A stretch of 64,000 nt of DNA, from contig OZ038526.1 in NCBI GenBank assembly GCA_964036665.1, positions 15,314,001 to 15,378,000 of the forward strand, in the 5' to 3' direction. This DNA is from Gordius sp. MW1 (taxonomy: Eukaryota; Nematomorpha; Gordioida; Gordea; Gordiidae). Below the pieces are notes generated by a model that had not been told where the DNA came from, did not search any database, and was given only the letters and a program-made list of their open reading frames with translations. Within the stretch, counting starts at the first letter, position 1, and each line of letters begins with the position of its first letter. Below are positions 11,901-26,600 of the stretch, piece by piece. The position numbers and the translations under genes are program-made.

Positions 11901-14223
11901 TAATTTTTGAAAACTGCTCTATGCGATCATGATTTCAAAGTAATAGTTTTTAGATTCTGATAAATTTTTACTTGGGATCATAGAAACCACGTCTGAAAAC
12001 GACAACTTTCATCGGATGAATACGGTTCAAAGAAAAATATGTGAAATATTTTGAGGTAAAAACATTTATTTTTTTCGATTCTATGTGAAAGAGCATGAAA
12101 TAATATATAAAAGTAAGCCAATTTGAGAATCCTATTATCCTGGATTGACTTCCGAAAATAGGTTTTAAGCTGCGAGAACTATCATTTTGACAAAAGACAA
12201 CGTTTTATTGTGGCGATTAGTTTGTTGTATCGCAACGTGAGTGCTTAATTTTTGAAAACTGCTCTATGCGATCATGATTTTAAAGTAATAGTTTTTAAAT
12301 TCTGATAAATTTTTACTTGGGATCATAGAAACCACGTCTGAAAACGACAACTTTCATCGGATGAATACGGTTCAAAGAAAAATATGTTAAAAATCTTGAG
12401 GTAAAAACATTTATTTTTTTCGATTCTATGTGAAAGAGCATGAAAAAATATATAAAAGTAAGCCAATTTGAGAATCCTATTATCCTCGATTGACTTCCGA
12501 AAAGAGGTTTTAAGCTGCGAGAACTATCATTTTGACAAAAGACAACGTTTTATTGTTGCGATTAGTTTGTTGTATCGCAACGTGAGTGCTTAATTTTTGA
12601 AAACTGCTCTATGCGATCATGATTTCAAAGTAATAGTTTTTAGATTCTGATAAATTTTTACTTGGGATAATAGAAACCACGTCTGAAAACGACAACTTTC
12701 ATCGGATGAATACGGTTCAAAGAAAAATATGTGAAATATTTTGAGGTAAAAATATTTATTTTTTTCGATTCTCTGTGAAAGAGCATAAAAAAATATATAA
12801 AAGTAAGCCAATTTGAGAATCCTATTATCCTGGATTGACTTCCGAAAATAGGTTTTAAGCTGGGAGAACTATCATTTTGACAAAAGACAACGTTTTATTG
12901 TTGCGATTAGTTTGTTGTATCGCAACGTGGCTTAATTTTTGAAAAATGCTCTATGCGATCATGATTTCAAAGTAATAGTTTTTAGATTCTGATAAATATT
13001 TACTTGGGATCATAGAAACCACGTGTGAAAACGCCAACTTTCATCGGATGAATACGGTTCAAAGAAAAATATGTGAAAAATTTTAAGGTAAAAACATTTA
13101 TTTTTTTCGATTCTATGTGAAAGAGCATGAAAAAATATATAAAAGTAAGCCAGTTTGAGAATCCTATTATCGTCGATTGACTTCCGAAAAGAGGTTTTAA
13201 GCTGCGAGAACTATCATTTTGACAAAAGACAACGTTTTATTGTTGCGATTAGTTTGTTGTATCGCAACGTGAGTGCTTAATTTTTGAAAAATGCTCTATG
13301 CGATCATGATTTCAAAGTAATAGTTTTTAGATTCTGATAAATTTTTACTTGGGATCATAGAAACCATGTCTGAAAACGACAACTTTCATCGGATGAATAC
13401 GGTTCAAAGAAAAATATGTGAAAAATTTTGAGGTAAAAATATTTATTTTTTTCGATTCTATGTGAAAGAGCATGAAAAAATATATAAAAGTAAGCCAATT
13501 TGAGAATCCTATTATCCTCGATTGACTTCCGAAAATAGGTTTTAAGCTGCGAGAACTATCATTTTGACAAAAGACAACGTTTTATTGTTGCGATTAGTTT
13601 GTTGTATCGCAACGTGAGTGCTTAATTTTTGAAAACTGCTCTATGCGATCATGATTTCAAAGTAATAGTTTTTAGATTCTGATAAATTTTTACTTGGGAT
13701 CATAGAAACCACGTCTGAAAACGACAACTTTCATCGGATGAATACGGTTCAAAGAAAAATATGTGAAATATTTTGAGGTAAAAATATTTATTTTTTTCGA
13801 TTCTCTGTGAAAGAGCATAAAAAAATATATAAAAGTAAGCCAATTTGAGAATCCTATTATCCTGGATTGACTTCCGAAAATAGGTTTTAAGATGCGAGAA
13901 CTATCATTTTGACAAAAGACAACGTTTTATTGTTGCGATTAGTTTGTTGTATGGCAACGTGGCTTAATTTTTGAAAAATGCTCTATGCGATCATGATTTC
14001 AAAGTAATAGTTTTTAGATTCTGATAAATTTTTACTTGGGATCATAGAAACCACGTCTGAAAACGACAACTTTCATCGGATGAATACGGTTCAAAGAAAA
14101 ATATGTGAAATATTTTGAGGTAAAAATATTTATTTTTTTTGATTCTCTGTGAAAGAGCATAAAAAAATATATAAAAGTAAGCCAATTTGAGAATCCTATT
14201 AACCTGGATTGACTTCCGAAAAT
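8958..14223 (+). repeat. Mixed monomers with partial copies of block A
   Basis: Satellite sequence not assigned to a clean tandem block. Parts near 10640-12310 resemble 1020-2040, sharing GAAATAATATATAAAAG and ATTGTGGCGATTAG, but with extra differences such as GAGGACTATC at about 10799. It therefore looks like an older or recombined relative of block A. Nothing other than satellite was seen here. Confidence 0.7.
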
Positions 14224-17200
14224 AGGTTTTAAGCTGCGAGAACTATCATTTTGACAAAAGACAACGTTTTATTGTTGCGATTAGTTTGTTGTATCGCAAC
14301 GTGAGTGCTTAATTTTTCAAAACTGCTCTATGCGATCATGATTTCAAAGTAATAGTTTTTAGATTCTGATAAATTTTTACTTGGGATCATAGAAACCACG
14401 TCTTAAAACGACAACTTTCATCGGATGAATACGGTTCAAAGTAAAATATGTGAAAAATTTTGAGGCAAAAATATTTATTTTTTTCGATTCTATGTGAAAG
14501 AGCATGAAAAAATATATAAAAGTAAGCCAATTTGAGAATCCTATTATCCTCGATTGACTTCCGAAAAGAGGTTTTAAGCTGCGAGAACTATCATTTTGAC
14601 AAAAGACAACGTTTTATTGTTGCGATTAGTTTGTTGTATCGCAACGTGAGTGCTTAATTTTTCAAAACTGCTCTATGCGATCATGATTTCAAAGTAATAG
14701 TTTTTAGATTCTGATAAATTTTTACTTGGGATCATAGAAACCACGTCTGAAAACGACAACTTTCATCGGATAAATACGGTTCAAAGAAAAATATGTGAAA
14801 AATTTTGAGGTAAAAATATTTATTTTTTTCGATTCTATGTGAAAGAGCATGAAAAAATATATAAAAGTAAGCCAATTTGAGAATCCTATTATCCTCGATT
14901 GACTTCCGCAAAGAGGTTTTAAGCTGCGAGAACTATCATTTTGACAAAAGACAACGTTTTATTGTTGCGATTAGTTTGTTGTATCGCAACGTGAGTGCTT
15001 AATTTTTCAAAACTGCTCTATGCGATCATGATTTCAAAGTAATAGTTTTTAGATTCTGATAAATTTTTACTTGGGATCATAGAAACCACGTCTGAAAACG
15101 ACAACTTTCATCGGATGAATACGGTTCAAAGTAAAATATGTGAAAAATTTTGAGGCAAAAATATTTATTTTTTTCGATTCTATGTGAAAGAGCATGAAAA
15201 AATATATAAAAGTAAGCCAATTTGAGAATCCTATTATCCTCGATTGACTTCCGAAAAGAGGTTTTAAGCTGCGAGAACTATAATTTTGACAAAAGACAAC
15301 GTTTTATTGTTGCGATTAGTTTGTTGTATCGCAACGTGAGTGCTTAATTTTTGAAAAATGTACTATGCGATCATGATTTCAAAGTAATAATTTTTAAATT
15401 CTGATAAATTTTTACTTGGGATCATAGAAACCACGTCTGAAAACGACAACTTTCATCGGATAAATACGGTTCAAAGAAAAATATGTGAAAAATTTTGAGG
15501 TAAAAATATTTATTTTTTTCGATTCTATGTGAAAGAGCATGAAAAAATATATAAAAGTAAGCCAATTTGAGAATCCTATTATCCTGGATTGACTTCCGAA
15601 AAGAGGGTTTAAGCTGCGAGAACTATCATTTTGACAAAAGACAACGTTTTATTGTTGCGATTAGTTTGTTGTATCGCAACGTGAGTGCTTAATTTTTGAA
15701 AACTGCTCTATGCGATCATGATTTCAAAGTAATAGTTTTTAGATTCTGATAAATTTTTACTTGGGATCATAGAAACCACGTCTGAAAACGACAACTTTCA
15801 TCGGATAAATACGGTTCAAAGAAAAATATGTGAAAAATTTTGAGGTAAAAATATTTATTTTTTTCGATTCTATGTGAAAGATCATGGAAAAATATATAAA
15901 AGTAAGCCAATTTGAGAATCCTATTATCCTGGATTGACTTCCGAAAAGAGGTTTTAAGCTGCGAGAACTATCATTTTGACAAAAGACAACGTTTTATTGT
16001 TGCGATTAGTTTGTTGTATCGCAACGTGAGTGCTTAATTTTTCAAAACTGCTCTATGCGATCATGATTTCAAAGTAATAGTTTTTAGATTCTGATAAATT
16101 TTTACTTGGGATCATAGAAACCACGTCTGAAAACGACAACTTTCATCGGATGAATACGGTTCAAAGTAAAATATGTGAAAAATTTTGAGGCAAAAATATT
16201 TATTTTTTTCGATTCTATGTGAAAGAGCATGAAAAAATATATAAAAGTAAGCCAATTTGAGAATCCTATTATCCTCGATTGACTTCCGAAAAGAGGTTTT
16301 AAGCTGCGAGAACTATCATTTTGACAAAAGACAACGTTTTATTGTTGCGATTAGTTTGTTGTATCGCAACGTGAGTGCTTAATTTTTCAAAACTGCTCTA
16401 TGCGATCATGATTTCAAAGTAATAGTTTTTAGATTCTGATAAATTTTTACTTGGGATCATAGAAACCACGTCTGAAAACGACAACTTTCATCGGATAAAT
16501 ACGGTTCAAAGAAAAATATGTGAAAAATTTTGAGGTAAAAATATTTATTTTTTTCGATTCTATGTGAAAGAGCATGAAAAAATATATAAAAGTAAGCCAA
16601 TTTGAGAATCCTATTATCCTCGATTGACTTCCGAAAAGAGGTTTTAAGCTGCGAGAACTATCATTTTGACAAAAGACAACGTTTTATTGTTGCGATTAGT
16701 TTGTTGTATCGCAACGTGAGTGCTTAATTTTTCAAAACTGCTCTATGCGATCTTGATTTCAAAGTAATAGTTTTTAGATTCTGATAAATTTTTACTTGGG
16801 ATCATAGAAACCACGTCTGAAAACGACAACTTTCATCGGATGAATACGGTTCAAAGTAAAATATGTGAAAAATTTTGAGGCAAAAATATTTATTTTTTTC
16901 GATTCTATGTGAAAGAGCATGAAAAAATATATAAAAGTAAGCCAATTTGAGAATCCTATTATCCTCGATTGACTTCCGAAAAGAGGTTTTAAGCTGCGAG
17001 AACTATAATTTTGACAAAAGACAACGTTTTATTGTTGCGATTAGTTTGTTGTATCGCAACGTGAGTGCTTAATTTTTGAAAAATGTACTATGCGATCATG
17101 ATTTCAAAGTAATAGTTTTTAGATTCTGATAAATTTTTAGTTGGGATCATAGAAACCACGTCTGAAAACGACAACTTTCATCGGATAAATACGGTTCAAA

Positions 17201-17673
17201 GAAAAATATGTGAAAAATTTTGAGGTAAAAATATTTATTTTTTTCGATTCTATGTGAAAGAGCATGAAAAAATATATAAAAGTAAGCCAATTTGAGAATC
17301 CTATTATCCTGGATTGACTTCCGAAAAGAGGGTTTAAGCTGCGAGAACTATCATTTTGACAAAAGACAACGTTTTATTGTTGCGATTAGTTTGTTGTATC
17401 GCAACGTGAGTGCTTAATTTTTGAAAACTGCTCTATGCGATCATGATTTCAAAGTAATAGTTTTTAGATTCTGATAAATTTTTACTTGGGATCATAGAAA
17501 CCACGTCTGAAAACGACAACTTTCATCGGATAAATACGGTTCAAAGAAAAATATGTGAAAAATTTTGAGGTAAAAATATTTATTTTTTTCGATTCTATGT
17601 GAAAGATCATGAAAAAATATATAAAAGTAAGCCAATTTGAGAATCCTATTATCCTGGATTGACTTCCGAAAAG
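14224..17673 (+). repeat. 1725-bp tandem duplication (5 monomers, two copies)
   Basis: Copy 1 is about 14224-15948 and copy 2 about 15949-17673, with identity continuing to about 17812. Shared private variants are AACTATAATTTTG (about 15277/17002), ATGTACTATG (15358/17083) and GAGGGTTTAAG (15603/17328). The offset of 1725 bp equals five 345-bp units. Small differences such as TCTTAAAACG at about 14401 and ATCATGGAAAA at about 15882 mark the copies. This section is rich in the TTTTTCAAAACTG and CATCGGATAAATACGG variants. Confidence 0.82.
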
Positions 17674-20600
17674 AGGTTTTAAGCTGCGAGAACTATCATT
17701 TTGACAAAAGACAACGTTTTATTGTTGCGATTAGTTTGTTGTATCGCAACGTGAGTGCTTAATTTTTCAAAACTGCTCTATGCGATCATGATTTCAAAGT
17801 AATAGTTTTTAAATTCTGATAAATTTTTACTTGGGATCATAGAAACCACGTCTGAAAACGACAACTTTTATCAGATGAATACGGTTCAAAGAAAAATATG
17901 TGAAAAATTTTGAGGTAAAAATATTTATTTTTTTCGATTCTATGTGAAAGAGCATGAAAAAATATATAAAAGTAAGCCAATTTGAGAATCCTATTATCCT
18001 CGATTGACTTCCGAAAAGAGGTTAAGCTGCGAGAACTATCATTTTGACAAAAGACAACGTTTTATTGTTGCGATTAGTTTGTTGTATCGCAACGTGGCTT
18101 AATTTTTGAAAAATGCTCTATGCGATCATGATTTCAAAGTAATAGTTTTTAGATTCTGATAAATTTTTACTTGGGATCGAAACCACGTGTGAAAACGCCA
18201 ACTTTCATCGGATGAATACGGTTCAAAGAAAAATATGTGAAAAATTTTGAGGTTATTTATTTTTTTCGATTCTATGTGAAAGAGCATGAAAAAATATATA
18301 AAAGTAAGCCAGTTTGAGAATCCTATTATCGTCGATTGACTTCCGAAAAGACGTTTTAAGCTGCGAGAACTATCATTTTGACAAAAGACAACGTTTTATT
18401 GTTGCGATTAGTTTATTGTATCGCAACGTGGCTTAATTTTTGAAAAATGCTCTATGCGATCATGATTTCAAAGTAATAGTTTTTAAATTCTGATAAATTT
18501 TTACTTGGGATCATAGAAACCACGTCTGAAAACGACAACTTTCATCGGATGAAAACGGTTCAAAGAAAAATATGTGAAAAATTTGAGGTAAAAACATTTA
18601 TTTTTTTCGATTCTCTGTGAAAGAGCATAAAAAAATATATAAAAGTAAGCCAATTTGAAAATCCTATTATCCTGGATTGACTTCCGAAAATAGGTTTTAA
18701 GCTGGGAGAACTATCATTTTGACAAAAGACAACGTTTTATTTTGCGATTAGTTTGTTGTATCGCAACGTGGCTTAATTTTTGAAAAATGCTCTATGCGAT
18801 CATGATTTCAAAGTAATAGTTTTTAGATTCTGATAAATTTTTACTTGGGATCGAAACCACGTGTGAAAACGCCAACTTTCATCGGATGAATACGGTTCAA
18901 AGAAAAATATGTGAAAAATTTTGAGGTTATTTATTTTTTTTGATTCTATGTGAAAGAGCATGAAAAAATATATAAAAGTAAGCCAGTTTGAGAATCCTAT
19001 TATCGTCGATTGACTTCCGAAAAGACGTTTTAAGCTGCGAGAACTATCATTTTGACAAAAGACAACGTTTTATTGTTGCGATTAGTTTGTTGTATCGGAA
19101 CGTGGCTTAATTTTTGAAAACTGCTCTATGCGATCATGATTTCAAAGTAATAGTTTTTAGATTCTGATAAATTTTTACTTGGGATCATAGAAACCACGTC
19201 TGAAAACGACAACTTTCATCGGATGAATACGGTTCAAAGAAAAATATGTGAAATATTTTGAGGTAAAAATATTTATTTTTTTCGATTCTCTGTGAAAGAG
19301 CATAAAAAAATATATAAAAGTAAGCCAATTTGAGAATCCTATTATCCTGGATTGACTTCCGAAAATAGGTTTTAAGCTGGGAGAACTATCATTTTGACAA
19401 AAGACAACGTTTTATTTTGCGATTAGTTTGTTGTATCGCAACGTGGCTTAATTTTTGAAAAATGCTCTATGCGATCATGATTTCAAAGTAATAGTTTTTA
19501 GATTCTGATAAATATTTACTTGGGATCATAGAAACCACGTGTGAAAACGCCAACTTTCATCGGATGAATACGGTTCAAAGAAAAAAATGTGAAAAATTTT
19601 GAGGTAAATTTTTTTATTTTTTTCGATTCTATGTGAAAGAGCATGAAAAAATATATAAAAGTAAGCCAGTTTGAGAATCCTATTATCGTCGATTGACTTC
19701 CGAAAAGAGGTTTTAAGCTGCGAGAACTATCATTTTGACAAAAGACAACGTTTTATTGTTGCGATTAGTTTGTTGTATCGCAACGTGGCTTAATTTTTGA
19801 AAAATGCTCTATGCGATTATGATTTCAAAGTAATAGTTTTTAGATTCTGATAAATTTTTACTTGGGATCATAGAAACCACGTCTGAAAACGACAACTTTC
19901 ATCGGATGAATACGGTTCAAAGAAAAATATGTGAAAAATTTTGAGGTTAAAATATTTATTTTTTGCGATTCTCTGTGAAAGAGCATAAAAAAATATATAA
20001 AAGTAAGCCAGTTTGAGAATCCTATTATCGTCGATTGACTTCCGAAAAGAGGTTTTAAGCTGCGAGAACTATCATTTTGACAAAAGACAACGTTTTATTG
20101 TTGCGATTAGTTTGTTGTATCGCAACGTGGCTTAATTTTTGAAAAATGCTCTATGCGATCATGATTTCAAAGTAATAGTTTTTAGATTCTGATAAATATT
20201 TACTTGGGATCATAGAAACCACGTGTGAAAACGCCAACTTTCATCGGATGAATACGGTTCAAAGAAAAAAATGTGAAAAATTTTGAGGTAAATTTTTTTA
20301 TTTTTTTCGATTCTATGTGAAAGAGCATGAAAAAATATATAAAAGTAAGCCAGTTTGAGAATCCTATTATCGTCGATTGACTTCCGAAAAGAGGTTTTAA
20401 GCTGCGAGAACTATCATTTTGACAAAAGACAACGTTTTATTGTTGCGATTAGTTTGTTGTATCGCAACGTGGCTTAATTTTTGAAAAATGCTCTATGCGA
20501 TTATGATTTCAAAGTAATAGTTTTTAGATTCTGATAAATTTTTACTTGGGATCATAGAAACCACGTCTGAAAACGACAACTTTCATCGGATGAATACGGT

Positions 20601-23600
20601 TCAAAGAAAAATATGTGAAAAATTTTGAGGTTAAAATATTTATTTTTTGCGATTCTCTGTGAAAGAGCATAAAAAAATATATAAAAGTAAGCCAGTTTGA
20701 GAATCCTATTATCGTCGATTGACTTCCGAAAAGAGGTTTTAAGCTGCGAGAACTATCATTTTGACAAAAGACAACGTTTTATTGTTGCGATTAGTTTGTT
20801 GTATCGCAACGTGGCTTAATTTTTGAAAAATGCTCTATGCGATCATGATTTCAAAGTAATAGTTTTTAGATTCTGATAAATATTTACTTGGGATCATAGA
20901 AACCACGTGTGAAAACGCCAACTTTCATCGGATGAATACGGTTCAAAGAAAAATATGTGAAAAATTTTGAGGTAAAATTTTTTATTTTTTTCGATTCTAT
21001 GTGAAAGAGCATGAAAAAATATATAAAAGTAAGCCAGTTTGAGAATCCTATTATCGTCGATTGACTTCCGAAAAGAGGTTGTAAGCTGCGAGAACTATCA
21101 TTTTGACAAAAGACAACGTTTTATTGTTGCGATTAGTTTGTTGTATCGCAACGTGGCTTAATTTTTGAAAAATGCTCTATGCGATCATGATTTCAAAGTA
21201 ATAGTTTTTAGATTCTGATAAATTTTTACTTGGGATCATAGAAACCACGTCTGAAAACGACAACTTTCATCGGATGAATACGGTTCAAAGGAAAATATGT
21301 AAAAAATTTTGAGGTTAAAATATTTATTTTTTGCGATTCTATGTGAAAGAGCATGAAAAAATATATAAAAGTAAGCCAATTTGAGAATCCTATTATCCTG
21401 GATTGACTTCCGAAAATAGGTTTTAAGCTGCGAGAACTATCATTTTGACAAAAGACAACGTTTTATTGTTGCGATTAGTTTGTTGTATCGCAACGTGAGT
21501 GCTTAATTTTTGAAAACTGCTCTATCCGATCATGATTTCAAAGTAATAGGTTTTAAATTCTGATAAATTTTTACTTGGGATCATAGAAACCACGTCTGAA
21601 AACGACAACTTTCATCGGATGAATACGGTTCAAAGAAAAATATGTGAAAAATTTTGAGGTAAAAATATTTATTTTTCCGAATCCATGTGAAAGACCATGA
21701 AAAAATATATAAAAGTAAGCCAATTTGAGAATCCTATTATCCTTGATTGACTTCCGAAAAGAGGTTTTAAGCTGCGAGAACTATCATTTTGACAAAAGAC
21801 AACGTTTTATTGTTGCGATTAGTTTGTTGTATCGCAACGTGGCTTAATTTTTAAAAAATGTTCTATGCGATCATGATTTCAAAGTAATAGTTTTTAGATT
21901 CTGATAAATTTTTACTTGGGATCATAGAAACCACGTCTGAAAACGACAACTTTCATCGGATGAATACGGTTCAAAGAAAAATATGTGAAATATTTTGAGG
22001 TAAAAATATTTATTTTTTTCGATTCTCTGTTAAAGAGCATAAAAAAATATATAAAAGTAAGCCAATTTGAGAATCCTATTATCCTGGATTGACTTCCGAA
22101 AATAGGTTTTAAGCTGCGAGAACTATCATTTTGACAAAAGACAACGTTTTATTGTTGCGATTAGTTTGTTGTATCGCAACGTGGCTTAATTTTTGAAAAA
22201 TGTTCTATGCGATCATGATTTCAAAGTAATAGTTTTTAGATTCTGATAAATTTTTACTTGGGATCATAGAAACCACGTCTGAAAACGACAACTTTCATCG
22301 GATGAATACGGTTCAAAGAAAAATATGTGAAATATTTTGAGGTAAAAATATTTATTTTTTTCGATTCTATGTGAAATAGCATGAAAAAATTTATAAAGGT
22401 AAGCCAATTTGAGAATCCTATTATCCTGGATTGACTTCCGAAAATAGGTTTTAAGCTGCGAGAACTATCATTTTGACAAAAGACAACGTTTTATTGTTGC
22501 GATTAGTTTGTTGTATCGCAACGTGGCTTAATTTTTGAAAAATGCTCTATGCGATCATGATTTCAAAGTAATAGTTTTTAGATTCTGATAAATATTTACT
22601 TGGGATCATAGAAACCACGTGTGAAAACGCCAACTTTCATCGGATGAATACGGTTCAAAGAAAAAAATGTGAAAAATTTTGAGGTAAATTTTTTTATTTT
22701 TTTCGATTCTATGTGAAAGAGCATGAAAAAATATATAAAAGTAAGCCAGTTTGAGAATCCTATTATCGTCGATTGACTTCCGAAAAGGTTTTAAGCTGCG
22801 AGAACTATCATTTTGACAAAAGACAACGTTTTATTGTTGCGATTAGTTTGTTGTATCGCAACGTGGCTTAATTTTTGAAAAATGCTCTATGCGATTATAA
22901 TTTCAAAGTAATAGTTTTTAGATTCTGATAAATTTTTACTTGGGATCATAGAAACCACGTCTGAAAACGACAACTTTCATCGGATGAATACGGTTCAAAG
23001 AAAAATATGTGAAATATTTTGAGGTAAAAATATTTATTTTTTTCGATTCTATGTGAAAGAGCATGAAAAAATATATAAAAGTAAGCCAATTTGAGAATCC
23101 TATTATCCTCGATTGACTTCCGAAAAGAGGTTTTAAGCTGCGACAACTATCATTTTGACAAAAGACAACGTTTTATTGTTGCGATTAGTTTGTTGTATCG
23201 CAACGTGAGTGCTTAATTTTTGAAAACTGCTCTATGCGATCATGATTTCAAAGTAATAGTTTTTAGATTCTTATAAATTTTTACTTGGGATCATAGAAAC
23301 CACGTCTGAAAACGACAACTTTCATCGGATGATACGGTTCAAAGAAAAATATGTGAAAAATTTTGAGGTAAAAATATTTATTTTTTTCGATTCTATGTGA
23401 AAGAGCCTAAAAAAATATATAAAAGTAAGCCAATTTGAGAATCCTATTATCCTGGATTGACTTCCGAAAAGAGGGTTTAAGCTGCGAGAACTATCATTTT
23501 GACAAAAGACAACGTTTTATTGTTGCGATTAGTTTGTTGTATCGCAACGTGAGTGCTTAATTTTTGAAAACTGCTCTATGCGATCATGATTTCAAAGTAA

Positions 23601-26600
23601 TAGTTTTTAGATTCTGATAAATTTTTACTTGGGATCATAGAAACCACGTCTGAAAACGACAACTTTCATCGGATAAATACGGTTCAAAGAAAAATATGTG
23701 AAAAATTTTGAGGTAAAAATATTTATTTTTTTCGATTCTATGTGAAAGATCATGAAAAAATATATAAAAGTAAGCCAATTTGAGAATCCTATTATCCTGG
23801 ATTGACTTCCGAAAAGAGGTTTTAAGCTGCGAGAACTATCATTTTGACAAAAGACAACGTTTTATTGTTGCGATTAGTTTGTTGTATCGCAACGTGAGTG
23901 CTTAATTTTTCAAAACTGCTCTATGCGATCATGATTTCAAAGTAATAGTTTTTAAATTCTGATAAATTTTTACTTGGGATCATAGAAACCACGTCTGAAA
24001 ACGACAACTTTTATCAGATGAATACGGTTCAAAGAAAAATATGTGAAAAATTTTGAGGTAAAAATATTTATTTTTTTCGATTCTATGTGAAAGAGCATGA
24101 AAAAATATATAAAAGTAAGCCAATTTGAGAATCCTATTATCCTCGATTGACTTCCGAAAAGAGGTTAAGCTGCGAGAACTATCATTTTGACAAAAGACAA
24201 CGTTTTATTGTTGCGATTAGTTTGTTGTATCGCAACGTGGCTTAATTTTTGAAAAATGCTCTATGCGATCATGATTTCAAAGTAATAGTTTTTAGATTCT
24301 GATAAATTTTTACTTGGGATCGAAACCACGTGTGAAAACGCCAACTTTCATCGGATGAATACGGTTCAAAGAAAAATATGTGAAAAATTTTGAGGTTATT
24401 TATTTTTTTCGATTCTATGTGAAAGAGCATGAAAAAATATATAAAAGTAAGCCAGTTTGAGAATCCTATTATCGTCGATTGACTTCCGAAAAGACGTTTT
24501 AAGCTGCGAGAACTATCATTTTGACAAAAGACAACGTTTTATTGTTGCGATTAGTTTATTGTATCGCAACGTGGCTTAATTTTTGAAAAATGCTCTATGC
24601 GATCATGATTTCAAAGTAATAGTTTTTAAATTCTGATAAATTTTTACTTGGGATCATAGAAACCACGTCTGAAAACGACAACTTTCATCGGATGAAAACG
24701 GTTCAAAGAAAAATATGTGAAAAATTTGAGGTAAAAACATTTATTTTTTTCGATTCTCTGTGAAAGAGCATAAAAAAATATATAAAAGTAAGCCAATTTG
24801 AAAATCCTATTATCCTGGATTGACTTCCGAAAATAGGTTTTAAGCTGGGAGAACTATCATTTTGACAAAAGACAACGTTTTATTTTGCGATTAGTTTGTT
24901 GTATCGCAACGTGGCTTAATTTTTGAAAAATGCTCTATGCGATCATGATTTCAAAGTAATAGTTTTTAGATTCTGATAAATTTTTACTTGGGATCGAAAC
25001 CACGTGTGAAAACGCCAACTTTCATCGGATGAATACGGTTCAAAGAAAAATATGTGAAAAATTTTGAGGTTATTTATTTTTTTTGATTCTATGTGAAAGA
25101 GCATGAAAAAATATATAAAAGTAAGCCAGTTTGAGAATCCTATTATCGTCGATTGACTTCCGAAAAGACGTTTTAAGCTGCGAGAACTATCATTTTGACA
25201 AAAGACAACGTTTTATTGTTGCGATTAGTTTGTTGTATCGGAACGTGGCTTAATTTTTGAAAACTGCTCTATGCGATCATGATTTCAAAGTAATAGTTTT
25301 TAGATTCTGATAAATTTTTACTTGGGATCATAGAAACCACGTCTGAAAACGACAACTTTCATCGGATGAATACGGTTCAAAGAAAAATATGTGAAATATT
25401 TTGAGGTAAAAATATTTATTTTTTTCGATTCTCTGTGAAAGAGCATAAAAAAATATATAAAAGTAAGCCAATTTGAGAATCCTATTATCCTGGATTGACT
25501 TCCGAAAATAGGTTTTAAGCTGGGAGAACTATCATTTTGACAAAAGACAACGTTTTATTTTGCGATTAGTTTGTTGTATCGCAACGTGGCTTAATTTTTG
25601 AAAAATGCTCTATGCGATCATGATTTCAAAGTAATAGTTTTTAGATTCTGATAAATATTTACTTGGGATCATAGAAACCACGTGTGAAAACGCCAACTTT
25701 CATCGGATGAATACGGTTCAAAGAAAAAAATGTGAAAAATTTTGAGGTAAATTTTTTTATTTTTTTCGATTCTATGTGAAAGAGCATGAAAAAATATATA
25801 AAAGTAAGCCAGTTTGAGAATCCTATTATCGTCGATTGACTTCCGAAAAGAGGTTTTAAGCTGCGAGAACTATCATTTTGACAAAAGACAACGTTTTATT
25901 GTTGCGATTAGTTTGTTGTATCGCAACGTGGCTTAATTTTTGAAAAATGCTCTATGCGATTATGATTTCAAAGTAATAGTTTTTAGATTCTGATAAATTT
26001 TTACTTGGGATCATAGAAACCACGTCTGAAAACGACAACTTTCATCGGATGAATACGGTTCAAAGAAAAATATGTGAAAAATTTTGAGGTTAAAATATTT
26101 ATTTTTTGCGATTCTCTGTGAAAGAGCATAAAAAAATATATAAAAGTAAGCCAGTTTGAGAATCCTATTATCGTCGATTGACTTCCGAAAAGAGGTTTTA
26201 AGCTGCGAGAACTATCATTTTGACAAAAGACAACGTTTTATTGTTGCGATTAGTTTGTTGTATCGCAACGTGGCTTAATTTTTGAAAAATGCTCTATGCG
26301 ATCATGATTTCAAAGTAATAGTTTTTAGATTCTGATAAATATTTACTTGGGATCATAGAAACCACGTGTGAAAACGCCAACTTTCATCGGATGAATACGG
26401 TTCAAAGAAAAAAATGTGAAAAATTTTGAGGTAAATTTTTTTATTTTTTTCGATTCTATGTGAAAGAGCATGAAAAAATATATAAAAGTAAGCCAGTTTG
26501 AGAATCCTATTATCGTCGATTGACTTCCGAAAAGAGGTTTTAAGCTGCGAGAACTATCATTTTGACAAAAGACAACGTTTTATTGTTGCGATTAGTTTGT